From: Mariniblastus sp.
GTDB lineage: Bacteria; Planctomycetota; Planctomycetia; Pirellulales; Pirellulaceae
Assembly: GCA_022447555.1 (NCBI GenBank)
Contig: JAKVBF010000013.1
Span: 156,867-220,866, forward strand
DNA length: 64,000 nt
Reading direction: 5' to 3'
Below, piece after piece: positions 19,336 through 28,838 of the stretch (the first letter of the stretch is position 1; every line of letters begins with the position of its first letter). Under the pieces are notes generated by a model that ran no database searches, was not told the origin of the DNA, and was given only the letters and a program-made list of their open reading frames with translations. The translations under genes were made by a program, and so were the position numbers.

Positions 19336-20013
19336 ATGTCTCTGCAATCAACTGATCCAACCGCGCCTCCTAAACCCATGGATAAGGAAAATCCAAATTT
19401 CGACCAACTTGCGTCCCTCATCGGGATGCAAGAGCAGCTACAAAAACAATTTCACGACAACTTTAGGGAAGTCCTGAATCGCCTAAGCTTAATCGAGTCA
19501 CGGGTAGCTCAAGCTGCGAAATCCGAGGCGATCGCTAGCCCTTGCCCGACAATGGATTGGGAGTCCCAAAAAAAAGCCCTCTATGCCGAACATGCAATAT
19601 CCGGACCCATCAGTCGAAACGACATAGAGGAAGCTTGTATTCCGGAGGTCAACACTCCAGACGACGGGCCGCCTCGCCCGTTCGCCCCCGCGAATGAACG
19701 TTACGTAGCGTCCCAAACTTCACCCGCCAAAAATCTGGCGTCGGAAAAGAAGACACTGGAATCCAAGACATCGCAACAGATCACTGAGCTTGAGACGGAG
19801 CTGCATGAAAAATTACGGATGGCCGAGTTGGAGCTCTCCATTGGCCGAGCCAAGATCATCCAGGAAACCGCCTTGCTTGAAGAGCAGCGGCGCGAGCTTG
19901 AAGCATTGATGCGAGTCGTCGACCCTTTGTCAAAGAACGCGACTAACGAAAAGAAGCCTTCGATCCGAGACCGCTTGAGTCGACATTTGAAATCCGTACG
20001 TCGAGCGGATTAA
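19336..20013 (+). CDS. Coiled-coil hypothetical protein
   Basis: A 225-residue soluble protein not recognised as any named family. After a Pro-rich N-terminus it has a short predicted coiled coil (about 30-62), a low-complexity middle with many Pro and Ala, then a long heptad-like segment from about residue 145 to 195 (QITELETELHEKLRMAELEL and on), ending in a basic tail RDRLSRHLKSVRR. The acidic coil followed by a basic tail resembles scaffold or DNA-associated proteins, but that is only an impression. ATG at 19336 with AAGAAA upstream is used; the frame extends to a TTG at 19291. It is transcribed away from dnaE. Confidence 0.65.
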   Translation: MSLQSTDPTAPPKPMDKENPNFDQLASLIGMQEQLQKQFHDNFREVLNRLSLIESRVAQAAKSEAIASPCPTMDWESQKKALYAEHAISGPISRNDIEEACIPEVNTPDDGPPRPFAPANERYVASQTSPAKNLASEKKTLESKTSQQITELETELHEKLRMAELELSIGRAKIIQETALLEEQRRELEALMRVVDPLSKNATNEKKPSIRDRLSRHLKSVRRAD

Positions 20014-20264
20014 AAGGAACTTAGGGTTCGGTAATCAGTAGCGCCGCTAATCAGCCCTCTTTTATCTATCCAGACGATAGCACGCAGCTCTGCTTGTGGA
20101 CTATAGAGGGCCCTCCCAGAATTGCTTTCATCCCTCTGCTAGCAAACAGAGCAGATTGCCCCGGCCCGAAGCTTATCCATCTCCAACGTTTCTTTTGGCC
20201 TTGTCTCATTTTCACCAAGTTTGGTACTTAATCTCCTGAAAATGTCTGGCACCTGTTTAGCGCG

Positions 20265-23126
20265 ATGAGAAATTATCGCGCGCTGCTGGAGCCTGAGAAA
20301 CCTGTTAAGCGTATCGCAAATCCGCACTCGTTCAACAGACAATTGCGAAACTGCACACCGATGTGGAAAACGGTCATGGTTAAAAAAAACGCCGAACATC
20401 CAACTGATAACTCTTTCGCCGAAACACCTACCCAAGGTTTCAACCCAGGAAAAATCAAGAGACTCATTGTGGTCGCTCTATTTCTTGCAGGTGGCACTTT
20501 CGCGGTTTTTCAGTTCGTTTCGCATGATAAAAAACCTGCAGACTTCACAGCTGTGGCGACGGGAGAACAAACGCCCGAAAAAAACCCGGCTGCCATCACT
20601 GGGACGTTAAAGCAAAACGACGCCGAAAAGCCAATCCAAAACGCTAACGAATTAAAATCTCAAAATCCAAAACGCAAAGCCGCTAAAGCGATGACAGATG
20701 CGGCAACTAGAACGTCTCGAAAACCGCAAGCGACATCACCCAACTCGATTCAGACCAAAAGCCAAACCCAAACCCAAACGCCTGGGCTCAAAAAATCGGC
20801 TAACCAAAAAACGAAACGACCCAAAAACAATCCGTTCGGAGATAACTCGTTTGGACCCGCAAAAGATTTAGCGGGCCCAAAAACACTAGGCAACGCGAAA
20901 AACAAACCTTCTTTGAATCGATCTGCTTCGCCTAAAACAAATTCCAGCGGACTGGCCGGACTCGCCCCGCCTCCTAAGACCAGGCCGACCAATGAGTTTG
21001 CCAGTCCTATTAGCCCAAAGCTCAATCGTTCCTCAACCAAAGGAGCAACCGTAGAGTCTGGTCTGATGCCCGAAAGCAACTCTCTGGCCACCACGGCGCC
21101 AATCACCGATACCGAATTAAACAACAATCCTCGTAAAACGGATGATCCGACAAAAAAACTCACTGGCAGTTCGACTTTTCCGAAACCGAAATTAGCACCT
21201 ACTTCCTCCCCCACCCCCGCAGGTTTGCGACCGGCGATTCCGGGTGAAGCGGTCAATGGAAACCCGCTGGCCGGAGGATTGAGTCAGACCCCCAGCACTC
21301 TCGCCAAACCCAGCTTGCTAAAGACACCAACCACCAATCCAATACCCGGCCGTGGAGCGTCGAAAGCGTCGCCCAACCCACCCCGCAATCCGGCGGCACA
21401 AACTGAGTTCGACAAATCAAAAGTTTTGCCTCCAACGGGGCTGCCTGCGACTACACCGCCTGCCAGTGTTAAGCCGGCAGACACAACAGATTTCGAAAAG
21501 CCGGTCACTGGCAATACGGCTCCCAGTAGTCCAAACCGACCTCTTTCAAACAGCTTACCCAATCTTTCGCTGCCGCGAAGCCGCACGCAACCTTTGAAAA
21601 GTCAAACGGTTGCTGGATCAAGCCGCTCCACTCCAACGGGGCTACCAGCGATGCGATCGCCCGCCATGAGATCACCCATGATTCGAAACCCCTACAACGA
21701 GAGTGCGGGGGTAGGTGGCTTCACTCGGTCAACACCGGGAGATCGCCAGTTCGAAGGCGTTCAGGCACCCTCAATCACTATCGAAAAGGTGGCTCCTCGA
21801 GAAATTCAAGTGAACACACCTGCCGATTTTCAACTGGTCGTTAAGAACGTCGGCCGAATCACGGCCAACCAAGTTGAAGTTCATGATCAAATTCCTGCGG
21901 GGACCGAATTGATGCAGGCAATGCCTCAACCTCAACGAGGCTCTCAAGGACAGGTCAGTTGGAACTTGGGGTCGCTCAAACCAGGGCAAGAAAAACGGAT
22001 TGACGTCCGACTCAAACCGACCACGCCAGGCGAGATCGGTAGTGTTGCCCATGTCACCTTCGCAGCTCAAGCATCGATGCGAACACGTGTTACTCAACCT
22101 ATCCTTTCCATCGCCCATCGCATCCAGCCCAAAGTGCTGATCGGGAACAACGTCATGCTCGATATTGCCGTCAAAAATGAAGGGAATGGACCGGCAACGA
22201 ATGTCTACATTCAAGAGGATGTCCCGCCTCAACTGAGTTTTGATGGCGGGATCCGCGAACTGGAATACCCCCTTGGCACGTTGGCACCTGGGCAATCCAA
22301 AAGTGTCAGATTGTCGCTCACTGCTGCCCAAGCAGGGCAGTTTAAAAACACCATCGTGGCGTTCGCCGATGGTGGACTGCAGGATCAGCACAGTGCCGAC
22401 ATCGAGGTAGTGGCGCCCAATCTAACGGCCGCTACCGACGGCCCTCGTAAACGATATCTGCGAAGAGAAGCGACACACGAATTGGAAGTTCAAAACACAG
22501 GTACCGCCCGAGCTACGAATGTAGAAATGGTTGCCCGATTACCCGACGGACTGAAATTCATCAGTGCAAACAATCGTGGGAAATATGACCGTTACACGCA
22601 CGCCGTTTATTGGAGCATGGCCGAACTGGGAGCGGGACTGGTCGCCAACGTCAGTGTCAAAACACTGCCAATGGTGACCGGCGAACAAAATATCCGATTC
22701 GAAACGGTTGCGGATCTCAATCAACGTGCCCGCATTGAACACAGCCTCAATGTCGAACACCTGACCGATATTTTCTTTGACATCGATGATGTCGTGGACC
22801 CCATTGAAGTCGGCAGTGACACAACCTACCGAGTTCGGATCGTCAACCAAGGCACAAAAACCGCTACCAACGTTCAGCTAATGGTCGATTTACCGGCTGG
22901 CATCACGCCGACATCGGTCGAGGGGGGGATCACCAGTGAAATTCGCAATCAGGAAATCATGTTTGCCCCCATCATGAGCTTAAACCCGGGCGACGAGGTC
23001 GCGCTTCGAATCAACGCCACGGGTGTTAGCCCAGGGGACCACCGAATTGCCGTTAATCTGCAATCGGACGGCCGTGAGATCAATGTGACCAAACAGGAGT
23101 CGACTCGAGTTTACTCTGACCGTTGA
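20265..23126 (+). CDS. Large membrane-anchored DUF11-repeat surface protein
   Basis: A 953-residue protein. A single membrane helix at about residues 66-85 is preceded by a basic, cytoplasmic-looking stretch. A long disordered linker rich in Pro, Ser, Thr, Asn and Lys follows (about 95-495). The C-terminal half is four tandem immunoglobulin-like DUF11 repeats starting near 502, 620, 735 and 850, each with the pattern V-x-N-x-G-x-x-x-A-x-N-V followed by D-x-P-x-G/L (for example VKNEGNGPATNVYIQEDVP). DUF11 proteins are typical envelope proteins; the arrangement suggests an inner-membrane anchor with an extended stalk. The start is uncertain: ATGs at 20361 and 20376 are plausible, and no ribosome site stands out. 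Confidence 0.82.
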   Translation: MRNYRALLEPEKPVKRIANPHSFNRQLRNCTPMWKTVMVKKNAEHPTDNSFAETPTQGFNPGKIKRLIVVALFLAGGTFAVFQFVSHDKKPADFTAVATGEQTPEKNPAAITGTLKQNDAEKPIQNANELKSQNPKRKAAKAMTDAATRTSRKPQATSPNSIQTKSQTQTQTPGLKKSANQKTKRPKNNPFGDNSFGPAKDLAGPKTLGNAKNKPSLNRSASPKTNSSGLAGLAPPPKTRPTNEFASPISPKLNRSSTKGATVESGLMPESNSLATTAPITDTELNNNPRKTDDPTKKLTGSSTFPKPKLAPTSSPTPAGLRPAIPGEAVNGNPLAGGLSQTPSTLAKPSLLKTPTTNPIPGRGASKASPNPPRNPAAQTEFDKSKVLPPTGLPATTPPASVKPADTTDFEKPVTGNTAPSSPNRPLSNSLPNLSLPRSRTQPLKSQTVAGSSRSTPTGLPAMRSPAMRSPMIRNPYNESAGVGGFTRSTPGDRQFEGVQAPSITIEKVAPREIQVNTPADFQLVVKNVGRITANQVEVHDQIPAGTELMQAMPQPQRGSQGQVSWNLGSLKPGQEKRIDVRLKPTTPGEIGSVAHVTFAAQASMRTRVTQPILSIAHRIQPKVLIGNNVMLDIAVKNEGNGPATNVYIQEDVPPQLSFDGGIRELEYPLGTLAPGQSKSVRLSLTAAQAGQFKNTIVAFADGGLQDQHSADIEVVAPNLTAATDGPRKRYLRREATHELEVQNTGTARATNVEMVARLPDGLKFISANNRGKYDRYTHAVYWSMAELGAGLVANVSVKTLPMVTGEQNIRFETVADLNQRARIEHSLNVEHLTDIFFDIDDVVDPIEVGSDTTYRVRIVNQGTKTATNVQLMVDLPAGITPTSVEGGITSEIRNQEIMFAPIMSLNPGDEVALRINATGVSPGDHRIAVNLQSDGREINVTKQESTRVYSDR

Positions 23127-23546
23127 TCTCTTCGTATCTCAATCAACTGCTGAATCACTCTGTTTAGTTCATGACTCGTTTCCGGGTTCGCGATGTTAGC
23201 AGCCACTAAGTAGACGACCTGTTCTTTGGGGGCTACAAAATTGGTGCTGTACCACATGGTATTCGAACCCCTGTGTCCAAGGACCGGTCCTTCCGACCAG
23301 GGCTGAGCCGACCCCCCCCCAGCCCATTGAATAATTCTGGCCGATCGATCTCAACGCGGGTGGGATCTCCGATTTCGATAGCGTGTCGGCAAGCATCTCT
23401 GTGATCGGATCGGAGGCCTTCGGGGAAGCCGGTAAAGATAACGACTGACCAGCCAATGATTGAGTGAAAACAACGCCAAAAAGCAGAAGGCTCGACTGGA
23501 TCGACCCATTTCGCCGTCGCATTCGAATCAAATAAAGTAGCCCCAT
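23111..23546 (-). pseudogene. Remnant of a serine hydrolase (beta-lactamase family), frameshifted and gutted
   Basis: One frame from 23546 gives a start, signal peptide and mature N-terminus, then reaches YSMGWGG at a run of nine C on the plus strand (23312-23320). The continuation EGPVLGHRGSNTMWYS, then NFVAPKEQVVYLVAANIANP and a C-terminal helix ending at the stop at 23111-23113, lies in another frame. YGLGWG...GPVLGHxGSN is the family's C-terminal KTG-like region. A one-base change in the C-run joins the frames, but the middle with SxxK and YxN (about 250 residues) is deleted. It overlaps the end of the DUF11 gene by 16 bases on the opposite strand. Clearly non-functional as a hydrolase. 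Confidence 0.75.
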
Positions 23547-23784
23547 ACCAAATCTCCCGGAATCGATTCAATTCGCTGACTTTTCCACTGTCGGGATGCC
23601 AATTTAGTCTGATAAACTTTTACCCTGTTTCGGCCCTAACTGGGCTGGGATCGTTTTGGACTTTGCCCGCGGACTCGATACCCCGTACCACCACCAACAG
23701 AGGGAATCCAGCTCGCTTCGCGAGACACGGCAAATCGTCCATCCGAAATTTAATAGTCAGAGATAAATTGTACAGGTGCTGTTT

Positions 23785-24552
23785 ATGAGAAGCCCGTTAA
23801 TCGCCGGTAATTGGAAAATGAATCTTAACCGCGTTGAGTCAATCGATTTAGCGCGAGGCATTGCGCAGGGTACAAGCCCTGGAGAGGTCGACGTTTTGGT
23901 GTGTCCCACGTTCGTTTACCTCGATGCAGTCTCCGCGGTTTTGGAAGGAACGCCTGTCAAACTAGGAGGGCAGGATGTTTATCATGAATCCAATGGTGCT
24001 TTCACAGGTGCAATCAGCACCACCATGCTGGCGGACCTCGGGTGCGACTATGTGATCCTTGGTCACAGTGAGCGCCGGCACGTCATGGGAGAGTCCAACG
24101 AAATGATCAACGCCAAAGTGAAAACGGCTTTGGCAACTGGAATCACCCCAATCCTCTGCGTCGGTGAGTTGCTGGAAGAACGTGAAGCCGGACAGACCCA
24201 AGCTGTTGTTGAATCTCAGATTGACGGCTCATTGGCAGGTTTAAACGCGGAACACGTCGCCCAGATCGTAATCGCCTACGAGCCAGTTTGGGCGATTGGG
24301 ACGGGAAAAACCGCCTCTCCGGAGCAAGCTCAGGAAGTCCACGCTGACCTTCGCAAATTGCTTTCCAATCGGTATAATGCGACGTCCGCGGACGCCGTAC
24401 GTGTCCTCTATGGCGGGAGCGTGAAACCTTCCAATGCCAACGATTTATTGTCGCAACCGGACATTGACGGTGCATTGGTCGGCGGGGCTTCGCTCAAAGT
24501 CGATAGCTTTATGGAAATTATCGCCGCAGCCAAAACGAAAGCGGCCAGTTAA
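23785..24552 (+). CDS. tpiA: Triosephosphate isomerase
   Basis: Glycolytic and gluconeogenic enzyme interconverting dihydroxyacetone phosphate and glyceraldehyde-3-phosphate. The 255-residue TIM barrel has the N-terminal IAGNWKMN (substrate-binding Asn and Lys), the electrophilic His in ILGHSERR, the catalytic Glu in [13 protein letters not shown] (loop 6 signature), and the phosphate-binding [12 protein letters not shown] and [12 protein letters not shown] 23785 is chosen because ACAGG lies about nine bases upstream and homologues begin here; an in-frame GTG lies at 23776. It heads a run of same-strand housekeeping genes with secG next. Confidence 0.97.
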   Translation: MRSPLIAGNWKMNLNRVESIDLARGIAQGTSPGEVDVLVCPTFVYLDAVSAVLEGTPVKLGGQDVYHESNGAFTGAISTTMLADLGCDYVILGHSERRHVMGESNEMINAKVKTALATGITPILCVGELLEEREAGQTQAVVESQIDGSLAGLNAEHVAQIVIAYEPVWAIGTGKTASPEQAQEVHADLRKLLSNRYNATSADAVRVLYGGSVKPSNANDLLSQPDIDGALVGGASLKVDSFMEIIAAAKTKAAS

Positions 24553-24574
24553 ATACAAAGTTGATAGGTTTACG

Positions 24575-25123
24575 ATGGGTTTGTTCATACTCGGCTTGCT
24601 TCTGTTTGTCGTCTCATTTTTTATGATGCTGCTAATCCTTGTCCAAAAGGGTAAAGGTGGTGGTTTGACGGGCGCCTTGGGTGGCATGGGTGGCCAGAGT
24701 GCGTTTGGCTCCAAAGCGGGAGACGTATTCACCAAGGTCACGGTAATTACCGCGATCATCTGGATCGTGTTATGCATGCTGACCATTCAGTTATACAACC
24801 CGCCTCCCCGGCCCCAGCCTTCTCAGGCCGATTCCGGTACCCCAACCATGACCAGCGGTGAGGGAGACGCTGAAGAAGCAAAAGATGATGAACGGATGGA
24901 GCAAATCATCAAGGATCAAGAAGCGATTAAAGATGGTGTAGGTGGTGCTGATGAGACAAAGCTTAAAGACGAGATACAAAAAGACCAGTCAGAAATCGAA
25001 GGTAAAACCGATGGCACCTCGGAGCCCGATCTGAACGCTCCTGAGACCGAAGCCACCCAGGAAAACAAAGCCGGCGACAGCGAATCGTCCTCGGATAAGG
25101 GTTCATCTAACGATAACGAGTGA
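24575..25123 (+). CDS. secG: Preprotein translocase subunit SecG with long acidic tail
   Basis: Small stimulatory subunit of the SecYEG channel. Two membrane helices are visible (about residues 3-22 and 52-72) flanking the conserved cytoplasmic loop [14 protein letters not shown] and [14 protein letters not shown]. The core ends near residue 76. It is followed by about 105 residues that are strongly acidic and rich in Glu, Asp, Lys, Ser and Gln, presumably disordered. Ordinary SecG is 75-110 residues, so this is a true extension. ATG 24575 is preceded by GATAGG. The spacing to tpiA is 22 bases, and yicC follows closely, so these are probably one transcript. Confidence 0.93.
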   Translation: MGLFILGLLLFVVSFFMMLLILVQKGKGGGLTGALGGMGGQSAFGSKAGDVFTKVTVITAIIWIVLCMLTIQLYNPPPRPQPSQADSGTPTMTSGEGDAEEAKDDERMEQIIKDQEAIKDGVGGADETKLKDEIQKDQSEIEGKTDGTSEPDLNAPETEATQENKAGDSESSSDKGSSNDNE

Positions 25124-25168
25124 TTGAATCACTCATTCCACCGCTGCTTTTCTCCCGGAGTCAATCCG

Positions 25169-26038
25169 TTGCTATTAAGCATGACTGGGCATGGCCAGGC
25201 TGTTGCCGAAAACGAGCACGTTCACGTGATCGTTGAGTTACGTTCCGTCAACAATCGGTATTTAAAAACCTCCATCAGCAGTGAGCTCGATCCGGGACAC
25301 GAATCTCAAATAGAATCATTGATTCGTGACAAGATAAAACGTGGCGCAATCAATGCCCGTATCAAACTCCTGTTTCAGGCTGGAAGTCATGATTATCAGA
25401 TCAATCAGGCGGCACTCCAGGCCTATCAACGGCAGCTTTCAGATATCAATTCCAGTGGGGTTCAGGCCAGTCTTGACACACTCTTAAGTTTACCAGGAGT
25501 GATTGAAGAAAACGCGGGCTCGGATCGTTTGCAAGCAGTTTGGCCCGTCGTCCAACAGGCGACTCAGAGAGCTCTTGAAACGTTAATCGAAATGCGAGCC
25601 CAAGAAGGTTTGGCGATGCAAAAAGATCTGCTGGCCAACTGCAATCTGATCACCCAATTTACCGAACAAATCGAAGTATTAGCTCCGAACATTGTAAAAA
25701 ATTATTCCAAACGGATTACCGATCGAATCAACCAGATGTTGCAGGATTATAATGTTACGGTGACGCCTTCGGACGTCATTCGTGAGGTCGGGATTTTTGC
25801 CGAGCGTGTTGATATTTCAGAAGAAATCGTTCGGCTTAAAAGTCACGTTGATCAATTCAAACAGATTATCGACGCCCCAACCAGTAATGGTCGCAAATTG
25901 GATTTCCTCACGCAGGAGCTGCTTCGCGAGACCAACACCGTGGGCTCGAAGGCCAATGATGCTGCGATTGCCAACCATGTTGTCGAGATCAAGGCAGCAA
26001 TCGAACGGATTCGAGAGATGGTTCAAAACGTTGAATAA
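25169..26038 (+). CDS. yicC: YicC/YloC family endoribonuclease
   Basis: Conserved stress-linked ribonuclease of the YicC family, about 290 residues. The N-terminus LLSMTGHGQA corresponds to the family's M-x-S-M-T-G-F-G start; ELRSVNNRYLK and the C-terminal LRETNTVGSKANDAAI are the two strongest family signatures. The start is not certain: I prefer TTG 25169, with GGAG eight bases upstream and the match to family N-termini. A TTG directly after the secG stop (25124) and the ATG at 25181 are alternatives. It lies directly upstream of gmk, a neighbour relation that is common across bacteria. Confidence 0.92.
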   Translation: MLLSMTGHGQAVAENEHVHVIVELRSVNNRYLKTSISSELDPGHESQIESLIRDKIKRGAINARIKLLFQAGSHDYQINQAALQAYQRQLSDINSSGVQASLDTLLSLPGVIEENAGSDRLQAVWPVVQQATQRALETLIEMRAQEGLAMQKDLLANCNLITQFTEQIEVLAPNIVKNYSKRITDRINQMLQDYNVTVTPSDVIREVGIFAERVDISEEIVRLKSHVDQFKQIIDAPTSNGRKLDFLTQELLRETNTVGSKANDAAIANHVVEIKAAIERIREMVQNVE

Positions 26039-26055
26039 AAACCCCTCAGTCCAAG

Positions 26056-26682
26056 ATGACGCAAAAACAATCCAAATCTGATCCAGGTAAACTGGTCATC
26101 ATCTCGGGACCCTCGGGTGTCGGGAAATCAACGGTTGTCAAGAAGCTGCTTCAGCAGTGTGATTTGCCTCTGGAATTAAGCGTTTCCGCAACCACTCGGC
26201 CTCGTCGCGAAGAAGACACAGATGGCGTCAATTACCATTTCTTGACTGACGAAGAGTTCCAGCAACGGGTCTCAAGCGGTGATTTCCTTGAATATGCAGA
26301 GGTTTTTGGCCACGGTCACTGGTATGGAACACTAAAAGACCAAGTTAGCACTGGTCTCAACAGCGGCAAGTGGATAGTCTTAGAGATTGATGTTGAAGGT
26401 GCCGCGAGGGTTCTTAAGCTGCATCCGTCCGCCGTGACCATCTTCATCCATCCCGGCAGCCTCAAAGAACTGCGTAGACGGTTGGAGGGGCGAGGAACTG
26501 AGACCCCTGAATCGCTGGCACGAAGACTGGAAGTTGCTGGACAAGAACTGGCTGCCACATCCATTTACCAAAACATTGTTACCAACGATACGGTTGAGCA
26601 AACCGTAGAATTAATATGCCAACTTCTGATGAAAAGCAGAAACCAGCCGAGTGGAGATAATACAGAATGTACGACGAATTAA
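26056..26682 (+). CDS. gmk: Guanylate kinase
   Basis: ATP-dependent kinase converting GMP to GDP, 208 residues. The P-loop GPSGVGKS is at about residues 18-25. The GMP-binding region has [21 protein letters not shown] and [15 protein letters not shown] residues (Tyr-Gly-Thr after HGHW). VLEIDVEGA is the Walker B-like strand, and [17 protein letters not shown] is the lid with catalytic arginines. The stop lies within the start of rpoZ (16-base overlap), implying translational coupling. The gene is in the typical yicC-gmk-rpoZ-coaBC neighbourhood. Confidence 0.96.
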   Translation: MTQKQSKSDPGKLVIISGPSGVGKSTVVKKLLQQCDLPLELSVSATTRPRREEDTDGVNYHFLTDEEFQQRVSSGDFLEYAEVFGHGHWYGTLKDQVSTGLNSGKWIVLEIDVEGAARVLKLHPSAVTIFIHPGSLKELRRRLEGRGTETPESLARRLEVAGQELAATSIYQNIVTNDTVEQTVELICQLLMKSRNQPSGDNTECTTN

Positions 26683-26927
26683 AAGAAGAAGAAATCGTCC
26701 GCAAAGTCGGTGGTCGCTTCAAATTATCAACCTTGATCCAAAAACGAATGGTTCAATTAAACCAAGGCGCGCGACCCTTGATCGACACCACGGAAGAAGA
26801 CAAGATGGCCGTCGTCCTGCAGGAAATCTTGCTGGACAAGATCTTTCTTGATTCGGCAGATGAGGTCGGCACCAATGCATCACCTGACTTTACCGAAACG
26901 CCTGAATTGAATCTGGACGATTTATAA
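26667..26927 (+). CDS. rpoZ: RNA polymerase omega subunit
   Basis: The 86-residue omega subunit that helps assembly of core RNA polymerase. Family features: [20 protein letters not shown] corresponds to the conserved helix ending in N-x-G-x-R/x-P-L, followed by the MAVVLQEIL segment. The start ATG 26667 lies inside the end of gmk, with GGAG about ten bases upstream. The C-terminal tail is acidic. Placement after gmk is as in many bacteria, which strengthens the call. Confidence 0.88.
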   Translation: MYDELKEEEIVRKVGGRFKLSTLIQKRMVQLNQGARPLIDTTEEDKMAVVLQEILLDKIFLDSADEVGTNASPDFTETPELNLDDL

Positions 26928-27043
26928 ACCGGTTTTCACTCTATTGGTTTTGACGAGCCACGGATCCGGGCGTCCTGTAATGTTCTCTGGATAAGTGGCT
27001 TTTTTCTTGGCACCAAGGCTCACTCTGAAGGTCGCGAGATTCG

Positions 27044-27598
27044 ATGGCTGATTCCAAAATTATTGTTGCTGTCACCGGAGGCATCGCCGCGTTCAAATCA
27101 GCTGCTTTGGTTAGTGCCTTGGTACAAAAAGGACACAGCGTTCAAGTGGTAATGACCGAAGCGTCTACACGGTTTGTTGGCGCTCAGACTTTTCAGGCGC
27201 TCACCGACAGGCCTGTCGTTATGGATTTGTTTGACCCCCAATTTCCACTGGGGGCCCATATTGAACTGGCGAGGCAAAGTGATGTGTTATGCGTTGCCCC
27301 CGCGACCGCTAATTTCATGGCCAAGGCGGTCCAAGGAATGGCTGACGACTTGCTCAGCACGCTGTATCTCTGTTTCAACGGCCCTGTTCTGATTGCCCCA
27401 GCCATGAATTGTGAAATGTGGGAAAAGCCGGTCACTCAACGGAACTTGAAACAACTTTTTCAGGATGGTGTCCAGATCATCGATCCATCCGAAGGTTGGC
27501 TGAGTTGCCGCGAAAAAGGAGTTGGGCGAATGGCAGATCCCTCAAAAATCCAGACCGAGATTGAGGCCTTAATTGACCCTCCATCATCAAATGATTAG
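27044..27598 (+). CDS. coaC: Phosphopantothenoylcysteine decarboxylase (CoaC, stand-alone)
   Basis: Flavin-dependent decarboxylase of coenzyme A biosynthesis, 184 residues, corresponding to the N-terminal half of CoaBC. The FMN-binding start is VAVTGGIAAFKSA; the conserved ARQSDVLCVAPATANFMAK, then APAMNCEMWEKP (PxMNxxM substrate motif) and a C-terminal GxxSCREKGVGRM clamp are present. It is preceded by AAGG in the leader. The next gene encodes CoaB as a separate protein, so the usual fused enzyme is split here. Confidence 0.94.
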   Translation: MADSKIIVAVTGGIAAFKSAALVSALVQKGHSVQVVMTEASTRFVGAQTFQALTDRPVVMDLFDPQFPLGAHIELARQSDVLCVAPATANFMAKAVQGMADDLLSTLYLCFNGPVLIAPAMNCEMWEKPVTQRNLKQLFQDGVQIIDPSEGWLSCREKGVGRMADPSKIQTEIEALIDPPSSND

Positions 27599-27653
27599 AA
27601 CCTCGTCCTTTTGCCCAATGCCCTTTGTCGGCTCTTGAGCCGGAGACTGTCCC

Positions 27654-28307
27654 ATGGCTCGAATCCTGATCACGTCTGGCCCGACCCGTCAGTACATAGA
27701 TCCTGTCAGGTATTTAAGCAATGCATCCAGCGGGAAAATGGGGCGATGTCTTGCCGAAGCGGCGCTGGAAATGGGGCATCAGGTAGTGGTCGTCAGCGGA
27801 CCTGTTCAAATCATTTACCCAGCGGCTTGCGACGTCATCTCCGTCGTTTCCACGGAAGACATGCTGATCGCATGCCGGGATATCTTCGATACTTGTGACG
27901 GACTGATCGGCGCCGCCGCTCCCTGTGACTACCGTCCGGTCGAAGTTGCCGATCACAAGATTCGCAAAACAGGCGAATCGCTTGACATCAAGTGGGTTGA
28001 AACAGCCGATGTCGTCGCTTCACTGGGCAGTCAAAAAAAGCCAACTCAATGGACCGTTGGCTTTGCGTTGGAGACGGACGACGCGCGTTTTCGGGCGCTT
28101 ACAAAATTGGAAAAGAAAAGCTGCGATTTGGTCGTGTTAAACGGCGTAACTGCCATTGAGTCCACAGAGAATAGCGTCGAAATCATCGCACCCAGCGGGG
28201 ATGTTTTACAATCTTCAGCCGGTAGTAAGCAAGTGGTTGCAAGGGCGATCATGCAACTAATTCAACAACGGTTAATTGATCGAGTTGGGTATGATGAACC
28301 AATCTGA
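27654..28307 (+). CDS. coaB: Phosphopantothenate-cysteine ligase (CoaB, stand-alone)
   Basis: Nucleotide-dependent ligase joining phosphopantothenate and cysteine, 217 residues, equivalent to the C-terminal half of CoaBC. Hallmarks: ILITSGPTRQYIDPVRYLSN (nucleotide-binding start), SSGKMG, the AAAPCDYRP segment (usual AAVADYRP), and VGFALET. The DxKIRK-like segment (DHKIRKTGESLDI) and VVLNGVTAIES are also typical. ATG 27654 is preceded by GGAG at eight bases. A gap of 55 bases separates it from coaC. Its 3' end overlaps the following small membrane-protein gene by about 17 bases. Confidence 0.93.
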   Translation: MARILITSGPTRQYIDPVRYLSNASSGKMGRCLAEAALEMGHQVVVVSGPVQIIYPAACDVISVVSTEDMLIACRDIFDTCDGLIGAAAPCDYRPVEVADHKIRKTGESLDIKWVETADVVASLGSQKKPTQWTVGFALETDDARFRALTKLEKKSCDLVVLNGVTAIESTENSVEIIAPSGDVLQSSAGSKQVVARAIMQLIQQRLIDRVGYDEPI

Positions 28308-28677
28308 GCCAGAGACGAGTGCTACAAAACGTCGACTCCTAAACATGCCAAACTTCATTTTGACGATGACGGGAGTCCTCGTATTTGCAGGTTATTGCTA
28401 CCTACTGCAAAGCATGCCGTCATTGGATATGGGAAGTTATCAATTTCAGTTTTTCCCCATCCCTCGATTCACCATGATCGGGGAACCATTATTCCTGTTG
28501 CTGTTGGTCGGAGTTGGGGTCTGGCATGTGAAACTGGCTATGGAAAAACCTGAGGACCCATCGAAAAGCAACCGATATGGCAAACTTGGCCAGCTGGTGT
28601 TTGGCCTGTTATTACTCACGATTCCGCTTATTTTTAGAGCATGCGCCAACCTGCTTATTCATCTGATCAACGGCTAA
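28291..28677 (+). CDS. Small three-helix membrane protein, unknown
   Basis: A 128-residue protein with three predicted membrane helices (about residues 24-40, 60-78 and 98-122). No named family recognised. The start overlaps the end of coaB; ATG at 28291 or 28294 are both possible. It is the last gene of the tpiA-to-coaB run and probably cotranscribed. No catalytic motif is evident. Confidence 0.62.
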   Translation: MMNQSEPETSATKRRLLNMPNFILTMTGVLVFAGYCYLLQSMPSLDMGSYQFQFFPIPRFTMIGEPLFLLLLVGVGVWHVKLAMEKPEDPSKSNRYGKLGQLVFGLLLLTIPLIFRACANLLIHLING

Positions 28678-28838
28678 ATCACCGACGCCGTTCAGCTTAA
28701 GATGTAAAGACTGATGTGTCGAAGATCACCCTCCTCAATCCTGCAGACTCACGTTCTTTCATATTTGATTTTAGACTTCGGTCAGCTTGTTTTACGGAGT
28801 GTTTGCTCTACCTCTTCACTGATCGATCATTGCAATTT

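Noticed and set aside
23240..23260. A TTCGAACC-like stretch resembling a tRNA T-arm
   Set aside because: It lies inside the serine hydrolase remnant and no acceptor or anticodon arm can be folded around it.
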